Part shown: piece after piece, positions 6,695-16,000 of the stretch | Layout: each line of letters begins with the position of its first letter | How positions within the stretch are numbered: position 1 is the stretch's first letter | NCBI GenBank assembly: GCA_039820405.1 | Contig: JBCBQC010000080.1 | Coordinates: 1 to 29,090 of the forward strand | Length of the DNA stretch: 29,090 bases | Source: CALLVY01 sp937899855 | GTDB taxonomy: Bacteria; Bacteroidota; Bacteroidia; Chitinophagales; Saprospiraceae | Direction of reading: 5' to 3' | The notes under the pieces: generated by a model | The model's database searches: none | The model's input: the letters and a program-made list of their open reading frames with translations, nothing else | Told to the model about the DNA's origin: nothing | Program-made: the position numbers and the translations under genes

Positions 6695-9637
6695 ATGAAT
6701 TTCCATAGCCAAACTCTCACCAGCTTTTGGGCAACCCTCTTGCTTGGTGTCTGCTTTTCCTCACCGCTTATTGGTCAGATTGACACCTCCCTTTTAGTTA
6801 CCCGAGGTAGTGCTACTACGATAAGATTCAGCAGCACTTGCTCTGCCAATGGTACTTGCGTACAACTCACTGACCAAACGCCCAATCAAAGGGGAGCGGT
6901 CTGGTACAAAAACCCCCTAGTCATAAATGATGGCTTTGAGTTTGTCCTTTGTGCTAGCTTCGGGGATAATGACGCGGGAGGAACGGGTCTTGCCATCATT
7001 CTCCAGGATAGTCCCGCCGGTACTGAGGCAATCGGAGTGGGTGGCTCAGGAATGGGCTACGCTGGTATCCCCCAATCATTAGGTATTCTGATTGACACCC
7101 ACTACGACCCAACGACGGGTGACCTTTTGGATATTGATAATATCACGCTGGTAGCGGATGGGAGGGTAGATAATTACTTGGTCGAACCCATCAACAGCGC
7201 CGCGCGACATTGCCCCAATGTGCAGTATCAAACCGACATAAATATTGAAGATGGATCCTATCATTCCATCGGCATCACTTGGGACCCCTTCAATCAGTAC
7301 CTTCAAGTCTTTTTTAATGGTCGCTTGAGATTGAGCCATCAAATCAATCTGATCGACGACTACTTCCCTTCGGGCCAGGCCTTCGTAGGCGCCAGTGCCG
7401 CTACGGGATCGATCGGTAACGTTCACCGTATCTGTATGGAATCGGAACCCTTTGATTTTGAAACCCAACCCGAGGGTTGCGTCAGTAGCGACCCGGAAAT
7501 CAACTTTAACTACTGGTACCAAACCGGTGACCCCAACGCCGCTTGTTGGTCAATCCATTCTTCCAACCAAGCTGTAATTCAGGAAAGGAACAATGAAGTC
7601 ACCTTTTACATCAGTCCCTACGAATTGATCAACACCGAAATGCAACTTACCATGGAAGTGACGGAAGAGGTAGACGATGACTTTATCGGTTTTGCCTTTG
7701 GGTATCAGAGCCCTTTCGGAGGAGATCCCGACCAATACGATACCTGGTTGTTTGATTGGAAAAAGGTATCCGATACAATCATTCCCGGTAGACCCTGTCA
7801 CTATCCCGCTAAGGAAGGGTTCACCTTGTCCAAGCTTCAGGGTAAGATCATCAAGGGTTGTGATCCGGAGGAAGGTTTGTACCACTTTTGGGGCCATCAG
7901 CCGGGGCCAAATTTCCGTGTAGTGGACTCCTCGTGGGAAGCGGGGCTGGGTTGGGACTACCAAGTCGAATACGACTTTAAACTGCGCTACACCGATACCG
8001 AAATCCTCATTCAACTAAAGCGCGGTCAGACCTGGGATACCATCTTCCAGCACCGAGCCAGCGCAGGAGAATGTTTTCAGCCCGGCCGTTTTGGCTGCTA
8101 CACCTACTCTCAATCCGGCGTACGCTTTTCCCAATTCCGCTACCACAGCATCGGCGACTTTCAACTGAGTGCGGAGACCATCTGTTTGGGAGATAGCGTG
8201 CAGGTCAGCATCGACACCCCCTGCTCCACGCAGCGCGATAGCCAGTTTTGCCGTACCCATTACTGGGATTTTGGGGACAACTCCCCCAATAGCCAAACGG
8301 AAGGCGATAAGGTGGAACAAGGCCTATCCCACCTTTACCTTCGGTCCGACACTTTTACCATCCAACTAGCAGTAGAAGACTACCTCGGTTGTATCTCGCC
8401 CCCCTTTAGCCGCCGCGTCGTGGTGCAGCCACTACCCGAACTCGAACTGGGCCCCGACCGCACCCATTGTGCGGGAGATACCAGCCTTTTCCTCCTTCCC
8501 CAAGGTTCCATCCACTACGAATGGAGTACGGGGGATACCAGTGCGACCGTTTCGTTCGATCGCGCGGGAGCCTATTGGGTACGGGCAGCGCTGGGGGCCT
8601 GCACCCGTACGGATAGCGTCACAATCTCCTTTCACACTCCACTGCGCTTGGCGGACCTGCTAACTACCGCGACTTGCTTTGGACAATCTACCGGAAGTTT
8701 TGAAATCCTTCCTCAGGGGAGTCTTCCTCCCTACCGCTACTGGCTTGATGATCTGCCAGAGGAGGGTCCCCGATTTACTGCGCTGCCTAAGGGTAGCTAT
8801 CAAATAAAGGTGATCGACTCCGCGCAGTGCCAGTGGTATACCGTTTTGGCCTTACCGGAGTATCCCCCCGTAGCCTATGAACTGCGGGTCGAGCCCATTA
8901 GTTGCTGGTCTTACGATGACGGTCGATCCCAAATCATAAGCAATCGAGAGGACCTTTGGTACCGTTTCGAGGCGGGGAGTTTTTCTTCCCAATCCCATTA
9001 CGACAACTTAACCAGTGGCGACTATCAAATCCAACTACAGGATTCCTTTGGCTGTATCTACGACAGCAGTTTCACCATTCTAGAGCCGGGGCCTCTTGAG
9101 CTGGTCCTTCCCGATACCCTAAACCTCTTACTTGGAGATACCTTACAGCTAGTACCCGAACACAACGCCATCCAGGACTTGGTTTACCGATGGTCCACCG
9201 CCCCCTTTATCAGCTGTACCGATTGCCCCTACCCTCAGGTATATCCGCACAGCAGTCAAACCTACGAGCTGACCATTAGCAGTGCCAAAGGCTGCACCGA
9301 CCAAGCCAGCGTAGTGGTCCACGTCGATGAGGACCGCTCGGTTTACCTCCCCAATGCCTTCAGTCCCAATGACGACGGACACAATGATTATTTCACGGTT
9401 TACAGTGGCCGTAGCCAGCGAAAAATCGAGCAGATCGAATACCTGCAGGTATACAATCGTTGGGGAGCACTGCTATTTGAACGCCGGAATTTCCCCAGCG
9501 ACCAGGAAGCCCTGGGTTGGGATGGTCGTTTCCGCGGGCAAGCCCTCCCCAGCGGGGTCTACCTCTACCGAGTGGCCATTCGCTACATCGACGGACAACG
9601 CAGGGAAAGGAGTGGCGACCTGACTTTATTGTATTAA
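6695..9637 (+). CDS. T9SS type B adhesin with lectin, TSP-C-like and PKD domains
   Basis: This encodes 980 residues. Visible in order: signal peptide ending at SPLIGQ (about 28); an L-type lectin fold (about 30-250) with FEFVLCASFGDNDAGGTGLA, GILIDTHYD and HSIGITWDP as recognisable strands; a second jelly-roll resembling the thrombospondin C-terminal domain (about 262-485, DDDFIGFAFGYQS then an acidic DPDQYDTW); a PKD domain (about 490-578, HYWDFGDNSP); an Ig-like module (580-648); SprB-like repeats (650-720 and 722-797); a PKD-like module (800-877); and the type B sorting domain (883-980, NAFSPNDDGHNDYF, GWDGRFRG). It should be exported by the T9SS and displayed on the surface, binding a carbohydrate or calcium-dependent ligand; the sugar cannot be named. 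It is the first gene of a three-gene operon with gaps of 23 and 9 bases, ending in a PorP/SprF gene. Confidence 0.92.
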   Translation: MNFHSQTLTSFWATLLLGVCFSSPLIGQIDTSLLVTRGSATTIRFSSTCSANGTCVQLTDQTPNQRGAVWYKNPLVINDGFEFVLCASFGDNDAGGTGLAIILQDSPAGTEAIGVGGSGMGYAGIPQSLGILIDTHYDPTTGDLLDIDNITLVADGRVDNYLVEPINSAARHCPNVQYQTDINIEDGSYHSIGITWDPFNQYLQVFFNGRLRLSHQINLIDDYFPSGQAFVGASAATGSIGNVHRICMESEPFDFETQPEGCVSSDPEINFNYWYQTGDPNAACWSIHSSNQAVIQERNNEVTFYISPYELINTEMQLTMEVTEEVDDDFIGFAFGYQSPFGGDPDQYDTWLFDWKKVSDTIIPGRPCHYPAKEGFTLSKLQGKIIKGCDPEEGLYHFWGHQPGPNFRVVDSSWEAGLGWDYQVEYDFKLRYTDTEILIQLKRGQTWDTIFQHRASAGECFQPGRFGCYTYSQSGVRFSQFRYHSIGDFQLSAETICLGDSVQVSIDTPCSTQRDSQFCRTHYWDFGDNSPNSQTEGDKVEQGLSHLYLRSDTFTIQLAVEDYLGCISPPFSRRVVVQPLPELELGPDRTHCAGDTSLFLLPQGSIHYEWSTGDTSATVSFDRAGAYWVRAALGACTRTDSVTISFHTPLRLADLLTTATCFGQSTGSFEILPQGSLPPYRYWLDDLPEEGPRFTALPKGSYQIKVIDSAQCQWYTVLALPEYPPVAYELRVEPISCWSYDDGRSQIISNREDLWYRFEAGSFSSQSHYDNLTSGDYQIQLQDSFGCIYDSSFTILEPGPLELVLPDTLNLLLGDTLQLVPEHNAIQDLVYRWSTAPFISCTDCPYPQVYPHSSQTYELTISSAKGCTDQASVVVHVDEDRSVYLPNAFSPNDDGHNDYFTVYSGRSQRKIEQIEYLQVYNRWGALLFERRNFPSDQEALGWDGRFRGQALPSGVYLYRVAIRYIDGQRRERSGDLTLLY

Positions 9638-9660
9638 TCACCCTCTTAAAATAAATAACC

Positions 9661-11949
9661 ATGCAAAAGTTATTCTTACTCACGGCCATCATTTTGGCCT
9701 TGGGGAAAGTGTCACCGCTGGGTAGCGCTCTTACCGGGAGCCTCGCAACGACTCCCTTCCTCACCCAGTCAACGGTGCCCAAAAGTACTCCCACGATGAT
9801 GGATGATTCCCCCCAACTACTCAACCTGTATTTTGCCACTAGCCCGGAAGGCTGTCAGCCCGGTGTCAACGGAACGAACGGCTGTTGGACCAATAGCCTC
9901 AACTGGGATCAAAGTAGTGATTTGGACGAGTGGTTTGGCATCGAAACGGGTAACGATGGTCGAGTCACTTGTATTGATCTGGATGACCCTGAAAATATCT
10001 TTCAGAGTATGCCCGATGTTTGTATGCCCTCTACCGACCGTGGCAACCAGTTGTCGGGAGAACTTCCTAGTCGACTACGCTTCCCAGCACTAGAATGCTT
10101 ATATCTCTCCTTCAATAAGCTTACGGGGGCCATTCCCGATCTATCGGCCTGCCCAAGACTAAGCAAGCTCTACATGACCAATAATCAGTTGTCCGGTACA
10201 ATCCCAAGTAGCCTTAGTGAACCAGTAAATTTGAGTCGTATTGAGCTACAGTACAATGACTTGAATGGAAGTATACCAGCTGAATTGGCAAGCAATCCAA
10301 TGGATTTGTTCCGTTTGTGGGCACACGACAACCGGCTCAGTGGCCCAGTTCCTAATTTTTTCTTGATGGATAACTTTCGCCAGTTAAACGTCGGTCGCAA
10401 CCAATTTACTTTCAGCGATATCTTACCGGTCTATCTCGCGTTTCAACAAAGAGTTATCCCACCAGTAGATCCAACTTATTCACTCATTATTAACGGCCAG
10501 GCCAAAGTCTTCGTGGAAACTACCTTTAAGGTTGGCCGAGGGCTTCCGTTCACCATTGACCTGGGCATCGACGAAGGGCTGGCTAGCAACCGCTATCGCT
10601 GGCAAAATACGACTACGGGCCAAACGTATCAGATTGTAGGGGATAATCAACTCCACTTCGATTCCATTACTGACTCCGACGGTGGAACCTACCTATGTAC
10701 CATCACCAATGACAATATCCCAGCAGTTGACGAGCCCAGTCAACCTTTTCTTACGCTCGAAAGTGAGCCCATCACCTTAGAAGTTTGCGAACCCGGAGTA
10801 CTTGAAATTAAAGAGCGGCAACTTTGTCCGGATTACCAGGTACACATCGTCGACCCTCCCAGTGGTCTTGACACCATCTTTGACCGTAGTAATCCTCGCG
10901 GACGCCTTATCCTCGATGATCGTTCGTTTACGGAATGTGACTCCGTGATTATCGTAGACTTGGATTTTCCTCCTTTCGTAGAAGCGTTCATCCGCGATAC
11001 CCTCTGTGCGGGCGATTGCTTTTACCTCCAACTCGGCGATCGCGATACCTGTATCCAAGCTTCTGGAATACACGATCTCGTTTTCGAGGGCGCCAATCAC
11101 TTTGGTTGTGACTCCATTATCCACCTTGATTTGAGGATTGCGGACATCCCCACTTTGGGTACGGTAGCGTGGCCAGAAAACGAGGTGCTTTGCCAATCAA
11201 GTACCCAGTGGAGTGTCGAGCTACCCGCCTCAGCCGAGATTGCGTGGGTACTGACGGAAGGAAGTGCCCTGATCGAAAACCCGCTTGCCCCTCGTACCCG
11301 AATACTGGATCTGGGCCCGGGAGAAAACTGGTTTCGGGGCCTCTTGTATTATCGGGACTGCCCCTGGCCTTACGACTCTACCGAACTACTCTTGTATTAC
11401 GAACCGGAGCTCGAACTGCATAACGATACCTTTCGACTCTTTCAGGACGAGGTGCTACTGGAGCAATTGTACCCCAGCGAGCAGCTCGAATTGGTATACG
11501 ACGATGATTGGTCAATTTCCCTAGTGGAAGCACCCCAAAAAGGAACGCTGGATGAATTCTACTCAGATGGCCAGTTCACCTACCGCCCCACCCCCTTTGC
11601 TTATGGCTGGGACGTCCTACAGTACGAACTAGTGACCAATACTTGTCAGCAAGTCCAACAAGCTACGGTCTTTATCGACATCCGCCGTCGAGAAAATGAC
11701 ATTGAGCAGCCTAACCTGATTACTCCTAATGGCGATGGTTTCAACGATACCTTTGTCCTTCCCCAGCTGGATTCACAGGAAGAAAATGTATTGATGGTTT
11801 ACAATCAGTGGGGCGATTTGGTGGCTCGATTGCCGCAGTACGACAACCAGTGGGACGGTAATGGTCTTCCCAGCGCTGTCTACTTTTATCAGCTTTGGTC
11901 TGCTGGTCAGTACCGCCCTTTGAGTGGTTATTTACTAATCCTTCGTTAA
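9661..11949 (+). CDS. T9SS type B protein with plant-type leucine-rich repeats and Ig-like domain
   Basis: This encodes 762 residues. A signal peptide (1 to about 24) is followed by a spacer and a cap-like segment (about 56-123) with GVNGTNGCW and NGRVTC-type motifs, seen before extracellular LRRs. Four to five leucine-rich repeats (about 124-250) follow the plant-type pattern LxLxxNxLxGxIP: LSFNKLTGAIP, MTNNQLSGTIP, LQYNDLNGSIP and AHDNRLSGPVP. Next come an Ig-like domain (about 285-375, SDGGTYLCTI), two cysteine-containing modules (378-495), a cadherin/VCBS-like module (about 585-675, GQFTYRPTP) and the type B sorting domain (682-762, NLITPNGDGFNDTF). It should be a surface-exposed binding protein. 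It sits 23 bases after the lectin adhesin and 9 bases before the PorP/SprF gene, so all three are probably co-expressed. The ATG follows an A-rich tract (AAAATAAATAACC). Confidence 0.92.
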   Translation: MQKLFLLTAIILALGKVSPLGSALTGSLATTPFLTQSTVPKSTPTMMDDSPQLLNLYFATSPEGCQPGVNGTNGCWTNSLNWDQSSDLDEWFGIETGNDGRVTCIDLDDPENIFQSMPDVCMPSTDRGNQLSGELPSRLRFPALECLYLSFNKLTGAIPDLSACPRLSKLYMTNNQLSGTIPSSLSEPVNLSRIELQYNDLNGSIPAELASNPMDLFRLWAHDNRLSGPVPNFFLMDNFRQLNVGRNQFTFSDILPVYLAFQQRVIPPVDPTYSLIINGQAKVFVETTFKVGRGLPFTIDLGIDEGLASNRYRWQNTTTGQTYQIVGDNQLHFDSITDSDGGTYLCTITNDNIPAVDEPSQPFLTLESEPITLEVCEPGVLEIKERQLCPDYQVHIVDPPSGLDTIFDRSNPRGRLILDDRSFTECDSVIIVDLDFPPFVEAFIRDTLCAGDCFYLQLGDRDTCIQASGIHDLVFEGANHFGCDSIIHLDLRIADIPTLGTVAWPENEVLCQSSTQWSVELPASAEIAWVLTEGSALIENPLAPRTRILDLGPGENWFRGLLYYRDCPWPYDSTELLLYYEPELELHNDTFRLFQDEVLLEQLYPSEQLELVYDDDWSISLVEAPQKGTLDEFYSDGQFTYRPTPFAYGWDVLQYELVTNTCQQVQQATVFIDIRRRENDIEQPNLITPNGDGFNDTFVLPQLDSQEENVLMVYNQWGDLVARLPQYDNQWDGNGLPSAVYFYQLWSAGQYRPLSGYLLILR

Positions 11950-11958
11950 ACCTCAACC

Positions 11959-12969
11959 ATGAAAAAATTTGTTTTAAGTGCTTGTTGCTGTTTACTTTTG
12001 GGTAGCGGCATCCAAGCCCAGCAGCTCTTTAGATTTACGCAGTACCGGGCCTACACCCAAATCATTAACCCCGCTGCTTTTGATGCCCAGTATTTACTCT
12101 TGGGCGACGAGTGGTCGATCGGCTTATCGCACCGCCGCCAGTGGGTCAACTTGCCCGAGGGGGCACCGACCCATTATTTGTTGAGTGCTCACGTTTTGAG
12201 TCGGCCCCGTGCGAATCAGCGACTGCGGTACAGTATGGGCGGGCAGGCTTTCCAAAGTGAAACGGGTCCCATTCGCCAGAGTGGCATCCGTTGGAACGGA
12301 GCACTCCGTCTCAAGTTGGGCGAAAGCTTGGCAGCGGGGGGACTTTCCATTGGCTGTAATGCGGGATTTAACCATACCAGCATCCAATTTCGGCAAATTC
12401 GCGCCTTCCACGCTGCGGATCCTACCCTTTTTGTCGATCAGCCCCAATGGGCCAACTTTGACTTTGATGTGGGTGTCTTTTTTCACCGACAGATTGACAA
12501 TTTTCGGCTGCTCGGTGCTCGCCAAGGAGAAGACGATGGTGATGTGTTCTATCTAGGAGTATCCATTCCCCAGGTAATCGAGAATGTCACGGAATTTAGA
12601 CAAGAGGAGGGTGGTTTTACCATGGAGCGCGTCCCCCACCTGTACTTCCAAGCTGCCTATCTGGCGAGAATCAATGACTTCTCCTTTTTAGAGTTCGCAA
12701 GCTGGTTTCGCTACGTCAATGGAGCGCCGCTGAGTCAGGATTTCAACTTGCGGTACAATTACTCCTGGTCTGATCAGCGCTTGGCACTATGGCTAAGGAC
12801 TGGGATTAAGACCAGCTCGCCACGTACTTTTTACTACGAAACGGGCATTCGCTTTTTTGTGGCCGAAAACACCATCAACCTCGGCTGGGGAGGGGAATTT
12901 CATTCGACTGACCTACGCAAGGAGGGGGGCACCTTTGAGTTGAACCTCTCCATCAGTGGCAACCGTTAG
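11959..12969 (+). CDS. PorP/SprF-family type IX secretion outer-membrane protein
   Basis: This encodes 336 residues with a signal peptide (MKKFVLSACCCLLLGSGIQA, cleaved before QQ). The mature start has the family signature: QxxxFxQY followed by an INPAAFDAQY motif, then SHRRQWVNLPEGAPTHYLLSAH, which corresponds to the YRxQWxGxxGAPxT segment of PorP/SprF proteins. The rest alternates as beta-strands and ends in an aromatic strand, consistent with an outer-membrane barrel. PorP/SprF proteins help secrete and anchor type B T9SS cargo encoded beside them. Here it closes an operon whose first two genes both encode such cargo, so one partner may serve two adhesins. It is more diverged than the second copy at 21690-22616, including RRQW for RSQW and extra residues in the second half. 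A hairpin terminator follows. Confidence 0.88.
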   Translation: MKKFVLSACCCLLLGSGIQAQQLFRFTQYRAYTQIINPAAFDAQYLLLGDEWSIGLSHRRQWVNLPEGAPTHYLLSAHVLSRPRANQRLRYSMGGQAFQSETGPIRQSGIRWNGALRLKLGESLAAGGLSIGCNAGFNHTSIQFRQIRAFHAADPTLFVDQPQWANFDFDVGVFFHRQIDNFRLLGARQGEDDGDVFYLGVSIPQVIENVTEFRQEEGGFTMERVPHLYFQAAYLARINDFSFLEFASWFRYVNGAPLSQDFNLRYNYSWSDQRLALWLRTGIKTSSPRTFYYETGIRFFVAENTINLGWGGEFHSTDLRKEGGTFELNLSISGNR

Positions 12970-13000
12970 TCCCTCCGCCCAAGCCTCTGCACACCAGCCA

Positions 13001-13041
13001 AAATAGCAGCCCCTCCACCCAAGCGGAAGGGGCTGCTATTT
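13001..13041. terminator. Bidirectional terminator between convergent operons
   Basis: AAATAGCAGCCCC (13001-13013) pairs perfectly with GGGGCTGCTATTT (13029-13041), and TCC/GGA pairing continues inside. It lies between the plus-strand PorP/SprF stop (12969) and the minus-strand caspase gene stop. The TAG of the caspase gene (13036-13038) is inside the stem. Short T-runs flank both sides (TTTT on the minus strand, TTT plus pyrimidines on the plus strand). Confidence 0.8.
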
Positions 13042-16000
13042 CCCCTTCCTCTCGCACTCACAATCCTCCGGCCTCTGGGACGTCTTCTTGACCATAAATA
13101 CGGGAAACTCCTCCAACTGCTGGGGGGCCACTACGACGATTTGCTGAGAGTAAGAACATAAATCCACCCGCTCGAAACAAAACTGGTACAGTTCACGCAT
13201 ACTGATCCAGGTATTATTCGGTAGAGATTTCCGGTTTTCTCCCTTGGCATTTTGCCGCTTGATTTGGCGTTTGCCCGCCCTCTCCCGCACGGTGTAGGCT
13301 TCGCCGGAAAAGGCATCTAAAATGGCGCCGACCAAGTAGCCATTCCCATTACCTTCCCAAGAAAGATTGACCGCGGAAGCCAATACGTACACCTTCTGAG
13401 GAATAGCAGCATTGATGGTGCGTCCCAAGGCGAGTTGATCAAAAAAGGGTTTTCGTTGGTCGCTGTACTTTCGCGAAGCCCAGGCAACTCGCGCGCTAAA
13501 ACACGCATCGATCATCAAAAAGGTACGGTTGCAATTCAGCCCCACCAGGCTTTGTAAAATAACACGGTTGAAGTCCAATCGCTGGTTCCGTTCCAATTGG
13601 GCCACCTCTTGCCAGCGCAGGGTCGTTGGATATTCACTGGCGAGCAGGTAAAAAGTAGAGTCCTGATTGGAATAATCGCTTAAGGTCTGATTGGTCCGAC
13701 CGTGAAAGGAGCCCACGAAGGTAAGGTGATCGTGATTGTGAACTGGCTGCCCAGCAATCGTTCGATGTTTGGCCAGTTCTTCAAAAAAACTTTGTAGGGC
13801 TTGATTCGTCGTCTGCCCTTCCCGTACGAGCAAGTGGGTATCCACCCTGGAATACAACTGCCAGGGGCCACCCGCTTTCACTTGGGCTACAAAGGGCTTG
13901 CACAGGTCACGGACGTCTTTGGTGGTATTCCTCAAGTCTTGGTAAGGAACCCCAAGACCAATATAATGCAACTTAGGGGGAGTAAACTTGATTCGGATGG
14001 TAGTGGACTGGGCTCCAATTTTATCAACCAGCAAGCGCAATTCGTTCCACCCATTCAGTAATTTCACCTTGGCCAGGTAATGGTACTCATTGGGACCGTG
14101 ACGGTAAAGCGTATCGAAACACCCATCGTTTATCCTGAAATCTCCCGCTCCTTTTAGATGGTGGTAAAAACTAAAATCGCTGGTATTGAGGGCCTCGGGA
14201 CTTCGTACCTGCGCCTTGAGTACGATGTAGTTGTCAAACAATTCAAACTTTCCTTCGGTCAGCGAGTCGAGCGTAGCGGCATCGTAAGCCCATTCTACCC
14301 CACTAGCCAGCGGATCGTACCACAGGGGCGATAAGCGACCTTGTCCGCCCGGATAACGCAGCCAAGAGGGGCTGGGGTGCGAGATAAACTCTCCTCCGGG
14401 AGACTCAAATACCGGCAGAGGATTCAACCCCTGGTCAAAGCTGAAATAGTCATAATCACTGGAGGCTTCTTCGTAGAGCACACAGCTGACGCGAATTTTG
14501 TCATAAGGGTAAAAGACCCCTGCCTTGAATTGGAATGAAACCGCCAAGCGCTCTCCCGAAGCAACAGAGTCGATCTGAATCAACTGCGCTCCCACGGGAT
14601 CAACCAGGTAAGGAAAATTGATGCGGACGCCCACGGATCTGGCCGTAGCCCCTCCATAATTTTTGATGTAGACCGTCTGGGTAATGACCTCTTCGCGATA
14701 AGGCGGGTTGCTATCCGTAAGCACGGGGGTCAGTCCCTGGAAACGTAGAATGGGAAAAGGCCCCGCCTGGGTCTGAAGGAGTAGGGATTCGGGGGAAAGA
14801 AAAGCCATCCCCGATTGGGGATCATGGACCCGCACCCGAATCTGCGTGCTACTGGACACCAGGTTTTCCCCACCGCGGATGGGAATCTCCATCCGGTAGG
14901 ACTGTCCCTTTTTCAAAACGGGGAGCTGCTGGCGCCGCAAATGCAATAGACCGGGCAATTCGGGCGCTACATCCAACTGCGCAAACAGGCCTTTTGCCGG
15001 ATGATCCGAAACGTTTTTTACCTTAACCACCACTAAACTTTCAACCCCCGGCATCAGAATGCTATCCCGATCCGAGTGCTCCAAACGCAAGGCCGCAAAC
15101 TCCAATTCCAAGGGGGGGCTCATCGTGGGTGAAACCATCTGGCGACTCAACTTGGCCACCCAAGCATCATCGGATCTCCGCTGCCTCATTCTTTTACTTC
15201 CCGCTAAGAGTAAGTCCTCATCCCTCCCCCAGCTCAAGTGGGCGACCTCTCCGCCAATCGTCTGGCGAAGGTAAGCCTCTTCCAATACTACTTGTTCCTT
15301 CCAATCTGCGGTCAATCGCAAAAGCAAAGGATTAAAGACACTGGTCCCATCGGGAATGGACTTGGTCTTTCCCGCTAACCAAAAACCACCACGGGGGTCG
15401 CGAAGCAATGCGACGGGCAGCTCATCCGCTCGCTCGTCGTAGCTGTAGACCACCTGTTCTTTCGTTCTTGGCGCGTTACTGGGGGCAATACTCAGGATTT
15501 TAAGACCCACGCTCTCTACCCCACGATAAGCGGCAGCAACCAGGTAACGATCCGCAGTTGCCTCGTACAAGAGATCGGCGGGATCAAAAATGGCTTGACG
15601 AACCCGCCAGTATCCGCTACTGTGAATGGATCGCTGCAAATTCAGGCTATCGTCTACTTCAAACAACATCACCGAATCATCATGGCCACCCAGTATGCCC
15701 AAACTCGTGGCACGTCGCGCCACCGCGGTAGCCCGACCAAAACGAAATTGCCGATCCACCACGGTCCGCAAGTTTTCATCAAACTTGACCACCCACATCT
15801 TTCCCGCTTTCTCGCCAACCGCCACGTAATTTCCCCCACCAATGGCGTAAATCCGGTGGAGGATATCGTCCCTATTCCCTCCCAGTAAGGTATCTTTGAT
15901 GATATTACCCGCGGCATCGGTTTTAATGATCCAGGCATCCTTCGCCCCAGAGCCCGGACCGCTACCATCATCGTTAAATTGTCCTTCCGAATAGCCCACC

